Source: Chryseobacterium sp. StRB126
GTDB lineage: Bacteria; Bacteroidota; Bacteroidia; Flavobacteriales; Weeksellaceae
NCBI RefSeq assembly: GCF_000829375.1
Contig: NZ_AP014624.1
Location: 2,170,001-2,234,000 of the forward strand
Length of the DNA stretch: 64,000 bases
Direction: 5' to 3'
Below, in pieces: positions 27,309 to 35,488 of the stretch; the stretch's first letter is position 1, and each line of letters starts with the position of its first letter. The notes under the pieces are model-generated. The model saw only the letters and a program-made list of their open reading frames with translations. It was not told the origin of the DNA and searched no databases. The translations under genes were made by a program, and so were the position numbers.

Positions 27309-27692
27309 ATGAAAAACAATCTACCCATTGTGTTATTGTTAGGGATCGCGCTTTCCACAACTTCTTGTGCAACCATTTTTACAGGAACGCGTGATAAAAT
27401 AACTTTCAATTCCACTCCTGAAGGAGCCAAAGTAATTCATAACGGAGAAGAAAAATGTGTGACCCCTTGTACAGCATCTATTTCTAGATCTTTAAGTAAG
27501 CAGTTCGTTACAATCGAAAAAGAAGGATTCGATGCACAGAAAGTAAAACTGGATAAGTCATTTAATGCAGTAACCCTTCTCAATATCCTTTTTGGAGGAG
27601 CAATAGGTGTAGGAATTGATGCTGCAACAGGCTCTCTTACAAAATATTCTACTAAGAAATATAATGTTGAATTAGAAGCCAAGCCACAATAA
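27309..27692 (+). CDS. Lipoprotein with PEGA-like domain
   Basis: 127 aa with lipobox TTSC (Cys about 20) in the signal MKNNLPIVLLLGIALSTTSC. The following segment ITFNSTPEGAKVIHNGEEKC...TPCTASI with KQFVTIEKEGFDAQKVKL has the pattern of PEGA-type surface domains, and a Gly-rich hydrophobic stretch (LLNILFGGAIGVGIDAATGS) is near the C-terminus, as in a widespread small lipoprotein family. Probably anchored in the outer or inner membrane; function unknown. Confidence 0.7.
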   Translation: MKNNLPIVLLLGIALSTTSCATIFTGTRDKITFNSTPEGAKVIHNGEEKCVTPCTASISRSLSKQFVTIEKEGFDAQKVKLDKSFNAVTLLNILFGGAIGVGIDAATGSLTKYSTKKYNVELEAKPQ

Positions 27693-27715
27693 AATAAAGA
27701 TGTAAAAATAATAAT

Positions 27716-27750
27716 GTACCAATGAATGACTCACACCAAAGCATTGGTAC
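27716..27750. terminator. Hairpin between convergent genes
   Basis: GTACCAATG (27716-27724) pairs perfectly with CATTGGTAC (27742-27750) across a 17-nt loop. It lies between the ends of the PEGA-like lipoprotein and dienelactone hydrolase genes; T-runs are weak. Confidence 0.45.
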
Positions 27751-27765
27751 TTTGCTATATTGTAT

Positions 27766-28509
27766 TTACTTCAGGATTTCCTTCAGAAACAGTAAGGTAT
27801 GATTCCAGGCTCTTTTAGCCATTGTTTCATTATAATCCGGAGATTTAGGATCTGTGAAAGTATGTTTGGAATGAGCATAAGTAATAATCTGCCAGTCTGC
27901 ATTTCCGTCATTCATTTCTTTGATGAGGTTGCTGTAATCATCAGGCGTTACCCCTTTATCATCTGCTGGATTTTCAACCAGTATTTTAGCATTTAATTTT
28001 TCATTTTTTCTGCTTTGATCTCTTCCCAGGCTTCCATGAATAGAAACTACTCCGGCAACAGGTAAATTTCCTCTGGCAGATTCCAGTGCACCTGTTCCTC
28101 CGAAACAATATCCGATAACGGCTGTTTTATCAGTAATGGCTCCATTTTTTTTCAGCTGTTCTAATGCCAGTGAAATTCTTTTTTGATATTCCGAATAATT
28201 CTTTTTGTAATATCCTGAACTTTTGGCTGCTTCTTCGCTGTTGGCAGGGATTTTACCTTCTCCATAAATATCTGCGATGAAAGCAATATACCCTTGTTTT
28301 TCAAGTTCAAGGGCGGCTGTTTTGGCTTCTTCATCAATGCCCTTCCAGGCAGGAAGTATCAATACTCCCGGAAGTTTTTTTCCTGCATTGGAAGTTACTA
28401 ATCCGTTTAGCTTTTGTGAACCGTCTTGATAAGAAACCGTTTTAAGGCTTTGGCCAAAAAGGTTTCCTGAGGCCATAATACATGTGGTTAATAAGATTGA
28501 ACGTATCAT
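27766..28509 (-). CDS. Exported dienelactone hydrolase family protein
   Basis: 247 aa with a signal peptide (MIRSILLTTCIMASGNLFGQ). The alpha/beta-hydrolase nucleophile elbow is GYCFGG with Cys (about 135) as nucleophile, the hallmark of dienelactone hydrolases, followed by an Asp (ADDKGVTPDDY) and a late His (YAHSKHTFTDP). The classical enzyme opens dienelactone rings, but exported Bacteroidota versions have unknown esters as substrates. It lies 13 nt after a short TSP3-repeat gene on the same strand and may belong to that transcript. Confidence 0.85.
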   Translation of the reverse strand: MIRSILLTTCIMASGNLFGQSLKTVSYQDGSQKLNGLVTSNAGKKLPGVLILPAWKGIDEEAKTAALELEKQGYIAFIADIYGEGKIPANSEEAAKSSGYYKKNYSEYQKRISLALEQLKKNGAITDKTAVIGYCFGGTGALESARGNLPVAGVVSIHGSLGRDQSRKNEKLNAKILVENPADDKGVTPDDYSNLIKEMNDGNADWQIITYAHSKHTFTDPKSPDYNETMAKRAWNHTLLFLKEILK

Positions 28510-28522
28510 ATTTTATAAGGTG

Positions 28523-28912
28523 TTATAGATTACATCTTGGGCAGCCATTCAGATTGGGAATTCCGGGAACAGTAGGACAGTTATCATCTTTATCTAAAAT
28601 GCCATCACCATCTGTATCTGGCCATTCACATCCTTTGTTTTCTGGAGGGCCGGCTATTTGTGGGCATGCATCATCTTTATCTACTACACCGTCTTTATCC
28701 GTATCTGGCCATGGGCAGCCATGATTTTCAATAGGTCCTATTTCATTTGGACATTTATCAAGATAAAATAAGAGACTGTCATTATCTTCATCCGAAAGAC
28801 AGATCTTTTTATTGAACTCTTTACGGCACTTTTTGAATACCTGCTTATCTTCAATATGCTGAGCCTGACAATAAATGGCAGAAAATACCAAAAGAAAAAT
28901 AATTTTATTCAT
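28523..28912 (-). CDS. Short thrombospondin type 3 repeat protein (TSP3-D)
   Basis: 129 aa: signal peptide, a conserved [20 protein letters not shown] segment, and three calcium-binding TSP3 repeats ([50 protein letters not shown]) ending NGCPRCNL. The DxDxDG loops are intact. It lacks the ~180-residue C-terminal domain of its two longer neighbours. Fourth and last of four tandem paralogues, just upstream of the dienelactone hydrolase gene. Role unknown; probably an extracytoplasmic Ca2+-stabilised protein. Confidence 0.8.
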   Translation of the reverse strand: MNKIIFLLVFSAIYCQAQHIEDKQVFKKCRKEFNKKICLSDEDNDSLLFYLDKCPNEIGPIENHGCPWPDTDKDGVVDKDDACPQIAGPPENKGCEWPDTDGDGILDKDDNCPTVPGIPNLNGCPRCNL

Positions 28913-28958
28913 ATTAATAGAGAATCTAAGTTAGTGAAAAATAATTTGTTATCATCTT

Positions 28959-29903
28959 TTACTCTTTATGAAATTCCCATTGATTGTTTTTATATTCATA
29001 TACAGTCACACTTTGGAAATCCATTACTTTAATCTTGTAAGGAGTAATGAAGTTGACCATAATATGTATAGGATTTTCAAGTGTAGTTGGCTGTTTTCCT
29101 GCTATTTTTATTTGATGGTATCTTGAATCATAGTGTTTCATCATGTAATTGAATGTTCTATCACCTATGATTTTATGATACGCGTTGAGATAGTTGGGAC
29201 TGATTGAGGTTGAAAGATAGATGTCTTTGCCATATTTTTTCCGGATATATTCAAGGATATTTTGATTCCAGAATTTGGTGATCAGAAGATTGTATCCCGG
29301 GGAAGTTCCATCATCAGGTGTTTTACGGTCAATATAAGATCTGTAGTCTATATATTCTATACGAAAATAAGTTTTTCGACCTATAAAATCTTTTTTAGGA
29401 CGTGCCTGTACAATATTATCCAATACTTTCTTATTGACAAGGTCATATATTTTTTCAATATTTTGAACATCCATTTCGAATTTTTCCATCCGGATATTAG
29501 GTTCATTACCAAAGGTACAGGAAATTGCACGGCATCCATTGGAGTAGGCAGGGCCAGGAACAGTAGGGCAGTTATCATCTTTGTCAAGGATTCCGTCACC
29601 ATCTGTATCTTCCCATGGGCAGCCTTTATTTTCTACAGGGCCAGCTATTTCAGGGCATTGATCATCCTTATCAAGTACTCCATCCTTGTCCTTGTCAGGC
29701 CACGGGCAGCCCAGATTTTCTTTCACACCAGCTTCGGAGGGACATTTATCAAGGTAAAAAGGGATGCTGTCTTGATCTTCATCTGCAAGACAGATCTTTT
29801 TATTAAATTCTTTACGGCACTTTTTTAATAATTCCTTATCTTCAGTATTTTGAGCATAGGTATAAGTTGCTATAAATACCAGCAAAAAAACGATTTTCTT
29901 CAT
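28959..29903 (-). CDS. Thrombospondin type 3 repeat protein with unknown C-terminal domain (TSP3-C)
   Basis: 314 aa: signal peptide ([18 protein letters not shown]), the [18 protein letters not shown] segment, three TSP3 repeats (about 45-125; [30 protein letters not shown]), then a domain of about 180 residues with [20 protein letters not shown] and a final [14 protein letters not shown]...YEYKNNQWE. That C-terminal domain is shared only with the next paralogue (29943-30815) here, and I do not recognise it. The length and Tyr/Lys-rich character suggest a soluble exported domain. Confidence 0.8.
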   Translation of the reverse strand: MKKIVFLLVFIATYTYAQNTEDKELLKKCRKEFNKKICLADEDQDSIPFYLDKCPSEAGVKENLGCPWPDKDKDGVLDKDDQCPEIAGPVENKGCPWEDTDGDGILDKDDNCPTVPGPAYSNGCRAISCTFGNEPNIRMEKFEMDVQNIEKIYDLVNKKVLDNIVQARPKKDFIGRKTYFRIEYIDYRSYIDRKTPDDGTSPGYNLLITKFWNQNILEYIRKKYGKDIYLSTSISPNYLNAYHKIIGDRTFNYMMKHYDSRYHQIKIAGKQPTTLENPIHIMVNFITPYKIKVMDFQSVTVYEYKNNQWEFHKE

Positions 29904-29942
29904 ATGAGTTAAAAATTATTCTGAATACAATAAACTGCCTGA

Positions 29943-30815
29943 TTATTTTTTATTGGATTCCCATTGACCATTTTTATATTCGTAGATTTTAGGGCTGGCA
30001 GAATTTACAATTTCAATTTTATAAGGGGTTATGAATTGTATATAGATAGGAATGTAGTTTTCAGGTTTTTTGGAGGTTTTGGATGGAATGATGATACTGT
30101 TATTATTTTTATTAGAATATTGAAGAAGGTATTGAAAGGTGTCCTTGCCCATTAATTTTTCTAATTCAGGATTAAAATATTTATCAAAGTACATTCTTCT
30201 TATAAGAATTTCCTTGTTGTATTTTTTTGAGGCATATTCAAAGATATCTTTATTCCAAAATTTTGAAATCAAATAATTCTTGATCTTTGTAGGGTTGGGA
30301 TCATCACAGCCGCCATCAGGTACAAGAGAGAACTGGATATATCCGAAACTTATTCCAAAATTATTATTCAGCATATCTTTTTTACGAAGATTAAGAGCAT
30401 CTTTCAGAATTCTTTTATTGAGAAGACTATATATTTTTCCAATATCTTGGTGTTCTGCCTGGAACTGCTCATATTTTATTTGTTGCTGTTTATAAAACTT
30501 TTCACAATCATCTTGTTTGGTAGAAGGAGGGCAGCCATTGTTTTCCGGTACTCCGAATATTGTGGGACATGCATCATCCTTATCTAAAGTACCATCTTTA
30601 TCTGTATCTGGCCATGGACAGCCATGGTTTTCTACAGGTCCTATTTCATTAGGGCATTTATCAAGATAAAATAAAAGGCTGTCATTATCTTCATCCGAAA
30701 GACATATCTTTTTATTGAACTCCTTGCGGCACTTTTTGAAAGCTAACTTATCTTCTATATTCTGAGCCTGAACATAAGTTCCGGCAAATACCAGAAAAAA
30801 AATAATTTTACTCAT
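29943..30815 (-). CDS. Thrombospondin type 3 repeat protein with unknown C-terminal domain (TSP3-B)
   Basis: 290 aa: signal peptide ending YVQAQ, conserved [18 protein letters not shown], two TSP3 repeats (one fewer than the paralogue downstream) and then a C-terminal domain aligned with that of TSP3-C: ISKFWNKDIFEYASKKYNKE and FITPYKIEIVNSASPKIYEY. A coiled-coil-like KQQQIKYEQFQAEHQDIGKIY links repeats and domain. The mature protein should be extracytoplasmic. Gap of 39 nt to each neighbour. Confidence 0.8.
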   Translation of the reverse strand: MSKIIFFLVFAGTYVQAQNIEDKLAFKKCRKEFNKKICLSDEDNDSLLFYLDKCPNEIGPVENHGCPWPDTDKDGTLDKDDACPTIFGVPENNGCPPSTKQDDCEKFYKQQQIKYEQFQAEHQDIGKIYSLLNKRILKDALNLRKKDMLNNNFGISFGYIQFSLVPDGGCDDPNPTKIKNYLISKFWNKDIFEYASKKYNKEILIRRMYFDKYFNPELEKLMGKDTFQYLLQYSNKNNNSIIIPSKTSKKPENYIPIYIQFITPYKIEIVNSASPKIYEYKNGQWESNKK

Positions 30816-30854
30816 GTTTGTTTAAATGGCTATCAAGATTAACGAATTTATTTT

Positions 30855-31262
30855 TTACCTGCAACCTTTCATCACTATAGGAGGGCATCCGTTATTGTCC
30901 TGAACACCTCTTACTGTTGGGCAGGCATCGTCTTTATCCAAAACACCATCCCCATCAGTGTCCAGCCAAGGGCATCCCTGATTTTCCTGAGGGCCAGCTA
31001 TGTAAGGGCATTTGTCATCTTTGTCAATCACTTCATCTTTATCGGAGTCAGGCCATGGGCAGCCGTTATTTTCTACCGGGCCCTCTTCTTTAGGGCATCT
31101 GTCGAGATAAAATAAAATGCTGTCTTTATCTTCATCCGAAAGACAAATCTTTTTGTTGAATTCTTTGCGGCATTTTTTGAATGCTTCAGGGTTTTCAATA
31201 CTTTGGGCATGAAAGCTTGTAACAGCAAATAAAAATAGAAGTAAAATTTTTCTCATATTCAT
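30855..31262 (-). CDS. Short thrombospondin type 3 repeat protein (TSP3-A)
   Basis: 135 aa: signal peptide ([18 protein letters not shown] preceded by MN), [18 protein letters not shown] and three TSP3 repeats ([30 protein letters not shown]), ending IVMKGCR. Like TSP3-D it lacks the C-terminal domain. First of the tandem set. An alternative start is the second in-frame ATG, 6 nt downstream. In the second repeat the usual DG is DE, so one calcium loop may be weaker. Confidence 0.8.
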   Translation of the reverse strand: MNMRKILLLFLFAVTSFHAQSIENPEAFKKCRKEFNKKICLSDEDKDSILFYLDRCPKEEGPVENNGCPWPDSDKDEVIDKDDKCPYIAGPQENQGCPWLDTDGDGVLDKDDACPTVRGVQDNNGCPPIVMKGCR

Positions 31263-31263
31263 A

Positions 31264-31310
31264 AAAAATCCTCAACCAAATTAATGAAAATAACTTAATT
31301 GAGGATTTTT
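31264..31310 (-). terminator. Terminator of the HAD hydrolase gene
   Basis: AAAAATCCTCAA and TTGAGGATTTTT (31264-31275, 31299-31310) form a perfect 12-bp stem with a 23-nt loop; on the minus strand it is followed by a T-run. It directly precedes the start of TSP3-A, whose own promoter must overlap it. Confidence 0.6.
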
Positions 31311-31330
31311 ATTATTTATGATGTAGAAAA

Positions 31331-31942
31331 TCAGATCTCAACACCCAGATGAGCCAGTTCCTGCTTTAGATCTGTATCCGGCTGAATATGAATGGTGTTG
31401 AATCCCAGGGATTGTGCCATTTCAATATTCTTCTGGTTATCATCTATGAAAACAGATTCTTCTGCATGAATGTTATATCTTTCCAATAAAACATGCCAGA
31501 TTTTAGGGTCAGGTTTAATCAGTTTTTCCGTTCCTGAAACCACAATTTTTCCATCAAAAAGCTGGAATAAATCATAATTTTCCAATGCATAAGGGAATGT
31601 TTCAGCAGACCAGTTCGTTAACCCGAATAACTGATAATCTGTATTTTTCAATCGTCTTAAAATATCAACATTCTGGGGAATATCACTTTTCAGCATCACA
31701 GTCCAGTTATCATAATAAGCCCTGATCTCCTTTTCCCATTCCGGAAATTTTTTCACCTGAATTTCAGTTCCTTCCGAAAGACTTCTTCCTCGGTCCTGTT
31801 CAATATTCCATTCATCCTGAGCAATATTTTCCAGAAAATATTCCATTTTTTCATCGTCCTTGAAATAATCTTTAAAGAAATATCTTGGATTCCAATCCAT
31901 CAAAACTCCTCCGAAATCGAATATTATATTTTTAATTTTCAT
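31331..31942 (-). CDS. HAD-superfamily hydrolase (subfamily IA, YihX-like)
   Basis: 203 aa with HAD motif I FDFGGVLMDWN (Asp9 nucleophile), motif II in LFGLTNWS, motif III Lys in GTEKLIKPDP, and motif IV FIDDNQKNIEMA. The four-helix cap follows motif I, as in YihX/2-haloacid-dehalogenase-like phosphatases of sugar phosphates. The second Asp two residues after the nucleophile is replaced by Gly (DFG), as in some YihX-type members. Followed by its own terminator; separated by 33 nt from the HsdR_N-like gene. Confidence 0.9.
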   Translation of the reverse strand: MKIKNIIFDFGGVLMDWNPRYFFKDYFKDDEKMEYFLENIAQDEWNIEQDRGRSLSEGTEIQVKKFPEWEKEIRAYYDNWTVMLKSDIPQNVDILRRLKNTDYQLFGLTNWSAETFPYALENYDLFQLFDGKIVVSGTEKLIKPDPKIWHVLLERYNIHAEESVFIDDNQKNIEMAQSLGFNTIHIQPDTDLKQELAHLGVEI

Positions 31943-31975
31943 ATTGATCGTTGTTGTTTATTTTTTGCTCCAACT

Positions 31976-32407
31976 TTATTCAGGTTTATAAAACATATAC
32001 TGCTCATTTTCATAATAAGCATGAATGTGCTGTAAACCATTTGTTAAAACAATTTCTTTAGCTCCGATAATAGAATTGTATCGAGCCGTTTGTTCAAATG
32101 TTTTTTCCGTTAATTTGATTTGTGGGGCCTTACATTCAATCAGAATTACAGGTTCTGTTTTTTCGGTTACTAAAAGGTCAATTCTTTTGGTTAAACCATT
32201 GAGGATAATTTTTTTTTCGGTGATTAAAGCCGATGTAGAGTAGGATTTTACGGTAAGATAGTAATGTATCCAGTGTTGCCTTACCCATTCCTCAGGAGTG
32301 AGCAGAAGATAAGTTTTACGAACCAAATCATAAATAAAAAACTTATCTTTGTCTTTCTTGAATTTAAAATCAAAAGTTTCCTGAAAATTCAGTTTTGGAA
32401 GTTCCAT
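31976..32407 (-). CDS. Stand-alone HsdR N-terminal-like nuclease-fold protein
   Basis: 143 aa from ATG 32407 (MELPKLNF). It matches the HSDR_N_2 pattern of type I restriction enzymes: an YDLVRKTYLLLTPEEWVRQHW segment and the PD-(D/E)xK core RIDLLVTEKTEPVILIECKAP with Asp, Glu and Lys. No helicase domain or methyltransferase gene is nearby, so it is not a restriction system; such small proteins are widespread in Bacteroidota beside holA. Its start is only 7 nt from the divergent holA start. Confidence 0.8.
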   Translation of the reverse strand: MELPKLNFQETFDFKFKKDKDKFFIYDLVRKTYLLLTPEEWVRQHWIHYYLTVKSYSTSALITEKKIILNGLTKRIDLLVTEKTEPVILIECKAPQIKLTEKTFEQTARYNSIIGAKEIVLTNGLQHIHAYYENEQYMFYKPE

Positions 32408-32414
32408 TAATAAG

Positions 32415-33452
32415 ATGAAAGAATTAGATTTAATCCTCAAAAATATTAAAAATAAAGAAGTTTTACCTATTTATTTTTTCCACGGAGAAGAAGCCTACTT
32501 TATTGATGTTGCCGTAAAAGCCCTTGAACATAATTTTTTGGAAGAGGACGAAAAAGCCTTTAACCAAACCGTTACATACGGAAAAGATACTTCTTATCAG
32601 GAAGTTCTTTCCCTGGCAAGACAGTTTCCCATGATGGGAGATAAACAGGTAATTATTGTAAAAGAAGCTCAGGATCTGAAGTTCAATGAGGAAGAAAACA
32701 GAATTCTTGATGCTTATGTTGAAAATCCTGTTCCTTCTACAGTGTTGGTTTTTGCCCATAAACATAAGAAGCTGGACAGCAGAAAAAAAGCGGCTAAAGC
32801 TTTAGACAAGGCCAATGCGCTTTTCCTTAGCGAATCTGTAAAGGAAAGCAACCTTCCGAAATGGATTTCTGATGAATGTATAAAGCTGAAAATTAAAACA
32901 GCTCCCAATATTTCCCATCTTTTAGCGGAATATTTGGGAAATGATCTTTCAAGAATTGCCAATGAACTGAATAAACTGAAAATCATCCTTAAAGAAGGAG
33001 AGGTATTGGACGGAACCATTGTTGAAAACCATATCGGAATCAGCAAAGAGTACAATATTTTCGAACTTCAGAAGGCACTGGGAACAAAAAATGCCAATAC
33101 AGCCTTTAAAATTGCCCATTTCATGGGTAAGAATCCCAAGAATAACCCTTTTGTAATGATGTTGGCAAGTCTTTACAACTATTTCTCCAATGTGATTATT
33201 TATCAGACAATGGCAGGGCAGCCACCACAAACCATAGCATCTCAAATGGGCGTGAATCCTTATTTTGTGAAAGACTATGCAGAAAGTGCAAGACTGTATC
33301 CTTTAAAGCATGCTACAAGAGTCATTTCTATTCTGAGAGAATTTGATATGAAAGGGAAAGGTCTTGGAGCCGTGAATATGGGAGAAGCAGAGCTTATTAA
33401 GGAACTGGTGTACAAGATTATTAATGTGGATAAGATTAAAATGAAGGTTTGA
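32415..33452 (+). CDS. holA: DNA polymerase III subunit delta
   Basis: 345 aa. HolA opens the sliding clamp within the clamp-loader complex. The delta-subunit pattern is clear: IYFFHGEEAYFIDVAVKAL at the N-terminus, QFPMMGDKQVIIVKEAQDL, SRIANELNKLKIIL, and a C-terminal helical collar domain with VMMLASLYNYFSNV. Length is normal. The divergent gene starts 7 nt away, so its promoter must lie inside the neighbour's coding region. Confidence 0.93.
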   Translation: MKELDLILKNIKNKEVLPIYFFHGEEAYFIDVAVKALEHNFLEEDEKAFNQTVTYGKDTSYQEVLSLARQFPMMGDKQVIIVKEAQDLKFNEEENRILDAYVENPVPSTVLVFAHKHKKLDSRKKAAKALDKANALFLSESVKESNLPKWISDECIKLKIKTAPNISHLLAEYLGNDLSRIANELNKLKIILKEGEVLDGTIVENHIGISKEYNIFELQKALGTKNANTAFKIAHFMGKNPKNNPFVMMLASLYNYFSNVIIYQTMAGQPPQTIASQMGVNPYFVKDYAESARLYPLKHATRVISILREFDMKGKGLGAVNMGEAELIKELVYKIINVDKIKMKV

Positions 33453-33703
33453 TTTTATGTTTGAGATTGGGAGCGTTTTAGAGTGGAAGGGTAAAGTAAG
33501 TGCTGGATTTAAGACAAATAGATTAAATATAAATTACCAGTTCTACACCTGAATACGCATCCTGAATCTCGTACTCCGTACCTTCATTGACAATCGGCAT
33601 ATCTCTTATTGACAACTATCATTAAAATAACTTTAAAAAGCCGGCAAAAATTACGAAATTAGCAGTCTTAATTTAATTACATCTTTTTTCGAACAAGTAA
33701 ATT

Positions 33704-34645
33704 ATGGAGCAAAACATTTTAGATTGTGTGATCGTTGGATCTGGGCCTTCTGGTTTCACAGCTGCTATCTATGCAGCAAGAGCAGACTTAAAACCTGAAT
33801 TGTATACAGGTTTGGAGCCGGGCGGACAATTAACTACAACTACTGAGGTTGATAACTTTCCAGGATATCCAGCAGGGATTACAGGCCCTGAAATGATGAT
33901 GGATCTGCAAAAGCAGGCAGAAAGATTTGAAACCAAAGTACACTACGAAATGATCACTAAAGCTGAATTCTCAAAAGAAGTTGGCGGTGTTCACAAATTA
34001 TACGCTGGAAATAAAGAGATTTTTGCTAAAACTGTAATTATTTCTACAGGAGCAACAGCAAAATATTTAGGTCTTGAAGACGAGAAGAAATATGCAGGAG
34101 GCGGAGTTTCTGCTTGTGCTACTTGCGACGGATTTTTCTACAGAGGAAAAGATGTAGTGGTAGTAGGAGCTGGAGATACAGCAGCTGAAGAAGCTACTTA
34201 TCTTGCCAAACTTTGCAGAAAAGTAACATTATTAGTTAGAAAAGACGTTTTCAGAGCTTCAAAAGCAATGATACACAGAGTAGAAAGCACTCCCAATATT
34301 GAAGTGAAATTTCACCATGAGCTTATCGGAATTGAAGGTGAAAACAGCTTAGTAGAAAGAGCGGTAATTATCAATAACCAGACTCAGGAAAAATCTACTG
34401 TAGATGTTGAAGGGATCTTTATCGCTATTGGTCACAAACCGAATACAGATATCTTCGTAGGTCAGGTAGATCTTGATGAAAACGGATATATTGTAACTGA
34501 AAAAGGTTCTTCAAGAACAAATCTTCCGGGAGTTTTTGCGGCAGGAGATGTTCAGGATCATATCTACAGACAGGCTATTACAGCTGCAGGAAGCGGATGT
34601 ATGGCTGCAATGGATGCAGAAAAATACTTGGCTGAATTACACTAA
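33704..34645 (+). CDS. trxB: Thioredoxin-disulfide reductase
   Basis: 313-aa flavoprotein that reduces thioredoxin with NADPH. FAD motif GSGPSGFTAAIYAARA at the N-terminus, redox-active CATC (Cys138/Cys141) in the NADPH domain, NADPH motif GAGDTAAEEATYL, and the C-terminal FAD contact GVFAAGDVQDH. It is the likely electron donor for the thioredoxins encoded at 47195 and 49140. Stands alone, followed by a strong terminator. The 251-nt gap before it has no clear promoter match. Confidence 0.96.
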   Translation: MEQNILDCVIVGSGPSGFTAAIYAARADLKPELYTGLEPGGQLTTTTEVDNFPGYPAGITGPEMMMDLQKQAERFETKVHYEMITKAEFSKEVGGVHKLYAGNKEIFAKTVIISTGATAKYLGLEDEKKYAGGGVSACATCDGFFYRGKDVVVVGAGDTAAEEATYLAKLCRKVTLLVRKDVFRASKAMIHRVESTPNIEVKFHHELIGIEGENSLVERAVIINNQTQEKSTVDVEGIFIAIGHKPNTDIFVGQVDLDENGYIVTEKGSSRTNLPGVFAAGDVQDHIYRQAITAAGSGCMAAMDAEKYLAELH

Positions 34646-34666
34646 TTATTCAGCTTTCAATCATAC

Positions 34667-34695
34667 AAAGCGTACCCAATGGGTGCGCTTTTTTT
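34667..34695 (+). terminator. Terminator of trxB
   Basis: AAAGCGTACCC and GGGTGCGCTTT (34668-34678, 34681-34691) form an 11-bp stem with one G-U pair and a very tight 2-nt loop (AA/T region), followed by T residues to 34695. Confidence 0.8.
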
Positions 34696-34718
34696 GTTAT
34701 TAACAACGAAGTGTTTTT

Positions 34719-34881
34719 GTTGGAAAATGCGAAGGCGCAGGAGAATTAAAAATTCTCAGCAAAGGAGTGTTTTTCTTTTTACTACGGATGCTTTAGCAGC
34801 ATACAATTTCATCGGAGATAAAATCCTTGCGCCTTAAAACATACGCTTTTACCTTATTTTGCGCCTTTGCGTTTTCCAACG
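34719..34881. repeat. Long inverted-repeat element, MITE-like
   Basis: Ends TTGGAAAATGCGAAGGCGCA (34720-34739) and TGCGCCTTTGCGTTTTCCAA (34860-34879) are near-perfect inverted repeats (18 of 20 by eye). Inside are a small palindrome (AGAATTAAAAATTCT) and a segment shared with 15325-15404. No reading frame is present, so it could be a non-autonomous mobile element or a REP-like repeat. It fills most of the gap between trxB and the VOC gene. Confidence 0.6.
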
Positions 34882-34935
34882 TTGTAAACTTATTAATCCT
34901 TCAAATAAAGTAGAGTAATATAATGAAAACATTAA

Positions 34936-34943
34936 TATATTTG
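34936..34943 (+). promoter_or_regulatory. Candidate -7 element of the VOC gene
   Basis: TATATTTG, an exact TAnnTTTG match, 46 nt before the ATG at 34990. No TTG at -33 was found. Confidence 0.4.
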
Positions 34944-34989
34944 TGAAGTTTCAAAATGATTGAATATAAAACTTAGTAAAACAACAGGC

Positions 34990-35367
34990 ATGAAAAAAGT
35001 AACCGCAATTGGAGGTATTTTCTTTAAATGTAAAGACCCGGAACAGGTAAACGACTGGTATAAAACCCATCTTGGCGTGGAAACCAGCCCATACGGAGCA
35101 AAATTCGACTGGAGAGAAGCAGAATCTGATAAAAAAGGATATACACTATGGAGTCCGTTTAAAGAGTCTACCCAATATTTTGAACCTTCAGAAAAGGATT
35201 TTATGATTAATTATCATGTGGCGGATATTGAAGCCTTGGTAGAGGAATTAAAGAAGGATGGTATTACAATTCTGGATGAAATTGCAACGTATGAATATGG
35301 AAAATTTGTTCATATTATGGATCCTGAAGGAAATAAAATTGAATTGTTTGAACCGGCAGGGGAGTAG
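34990..35367 (+). CDS. VOC (glyoxalase/bleomycin-resistance fold) family protein
   Basis: 125 aa from ATG 34990 (MKKVTAIGGIFFKCKDPEQV). The vicinal-oxygen-chelate fold is shown by a beta-alpha-beta-beta-beta repeat, DWYKTHLGVE and the C-terminal HIMDPEGNKIELFEP motif with the metal-ligand Glu. Enzymatic role unknown; family members include glyoxalases, dioxygenases and resistance proteins. It ends 23 nt before the left end of the insertion sequence. Confidence 0.8.
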   Translation: MKKVTAIGGIFFKCKDPEQVNDWYKTHLGVETSPYGAKFDWREAESDKKGYTLWSPFKESTQYFEPSEKDFMINYHVADIEALVEELKKDGITILDEIATYEYGKFVHIMDPEGNKIELFEPAGE

Positions 35368-35390
35368 AAGCCTGTTGCATAATAAAATAG

Positions 35391-35409
35391 AAAGAGGCTG
35401 TCTCAAAAG
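35391..35409 (+). repeat. Left terminal inverted repeat of the IS
   Basis: Perfect 19-bp complement of 36941-36959. With the following GTGAGGCAGTCTTTTTTT it also forms a transcription-terminator-like hairpin. Confidence 0.85.
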
Positions 35410-35440
35410 TGAGGCAGTCTTTTTTTGCAAGCATAAAAAA

Positions 35441-35460
35441 AGGAAAGCTTTTGCTTTCCT
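35441..35460 (-). terminator. Terminator-like hairpin inside the IS left end
   Basis: AGGAAAGC-TTTT-GCTTTCCT, an 8-bp perfect stem. On the minus strand it is followed by T7, so it would stop antisense transcripts leaving the element. Confidence 0.6.
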
Positions 35461-35488
35461 AATATTTGCAAATTGATTAATTTGCTGT

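Noticed and set aside
31976..32407. Type I restriction-modification system
   Set aside because: Only the HsdR N-terminal-like domain is present; no helicase, HsdM or HsdS genes nearby.
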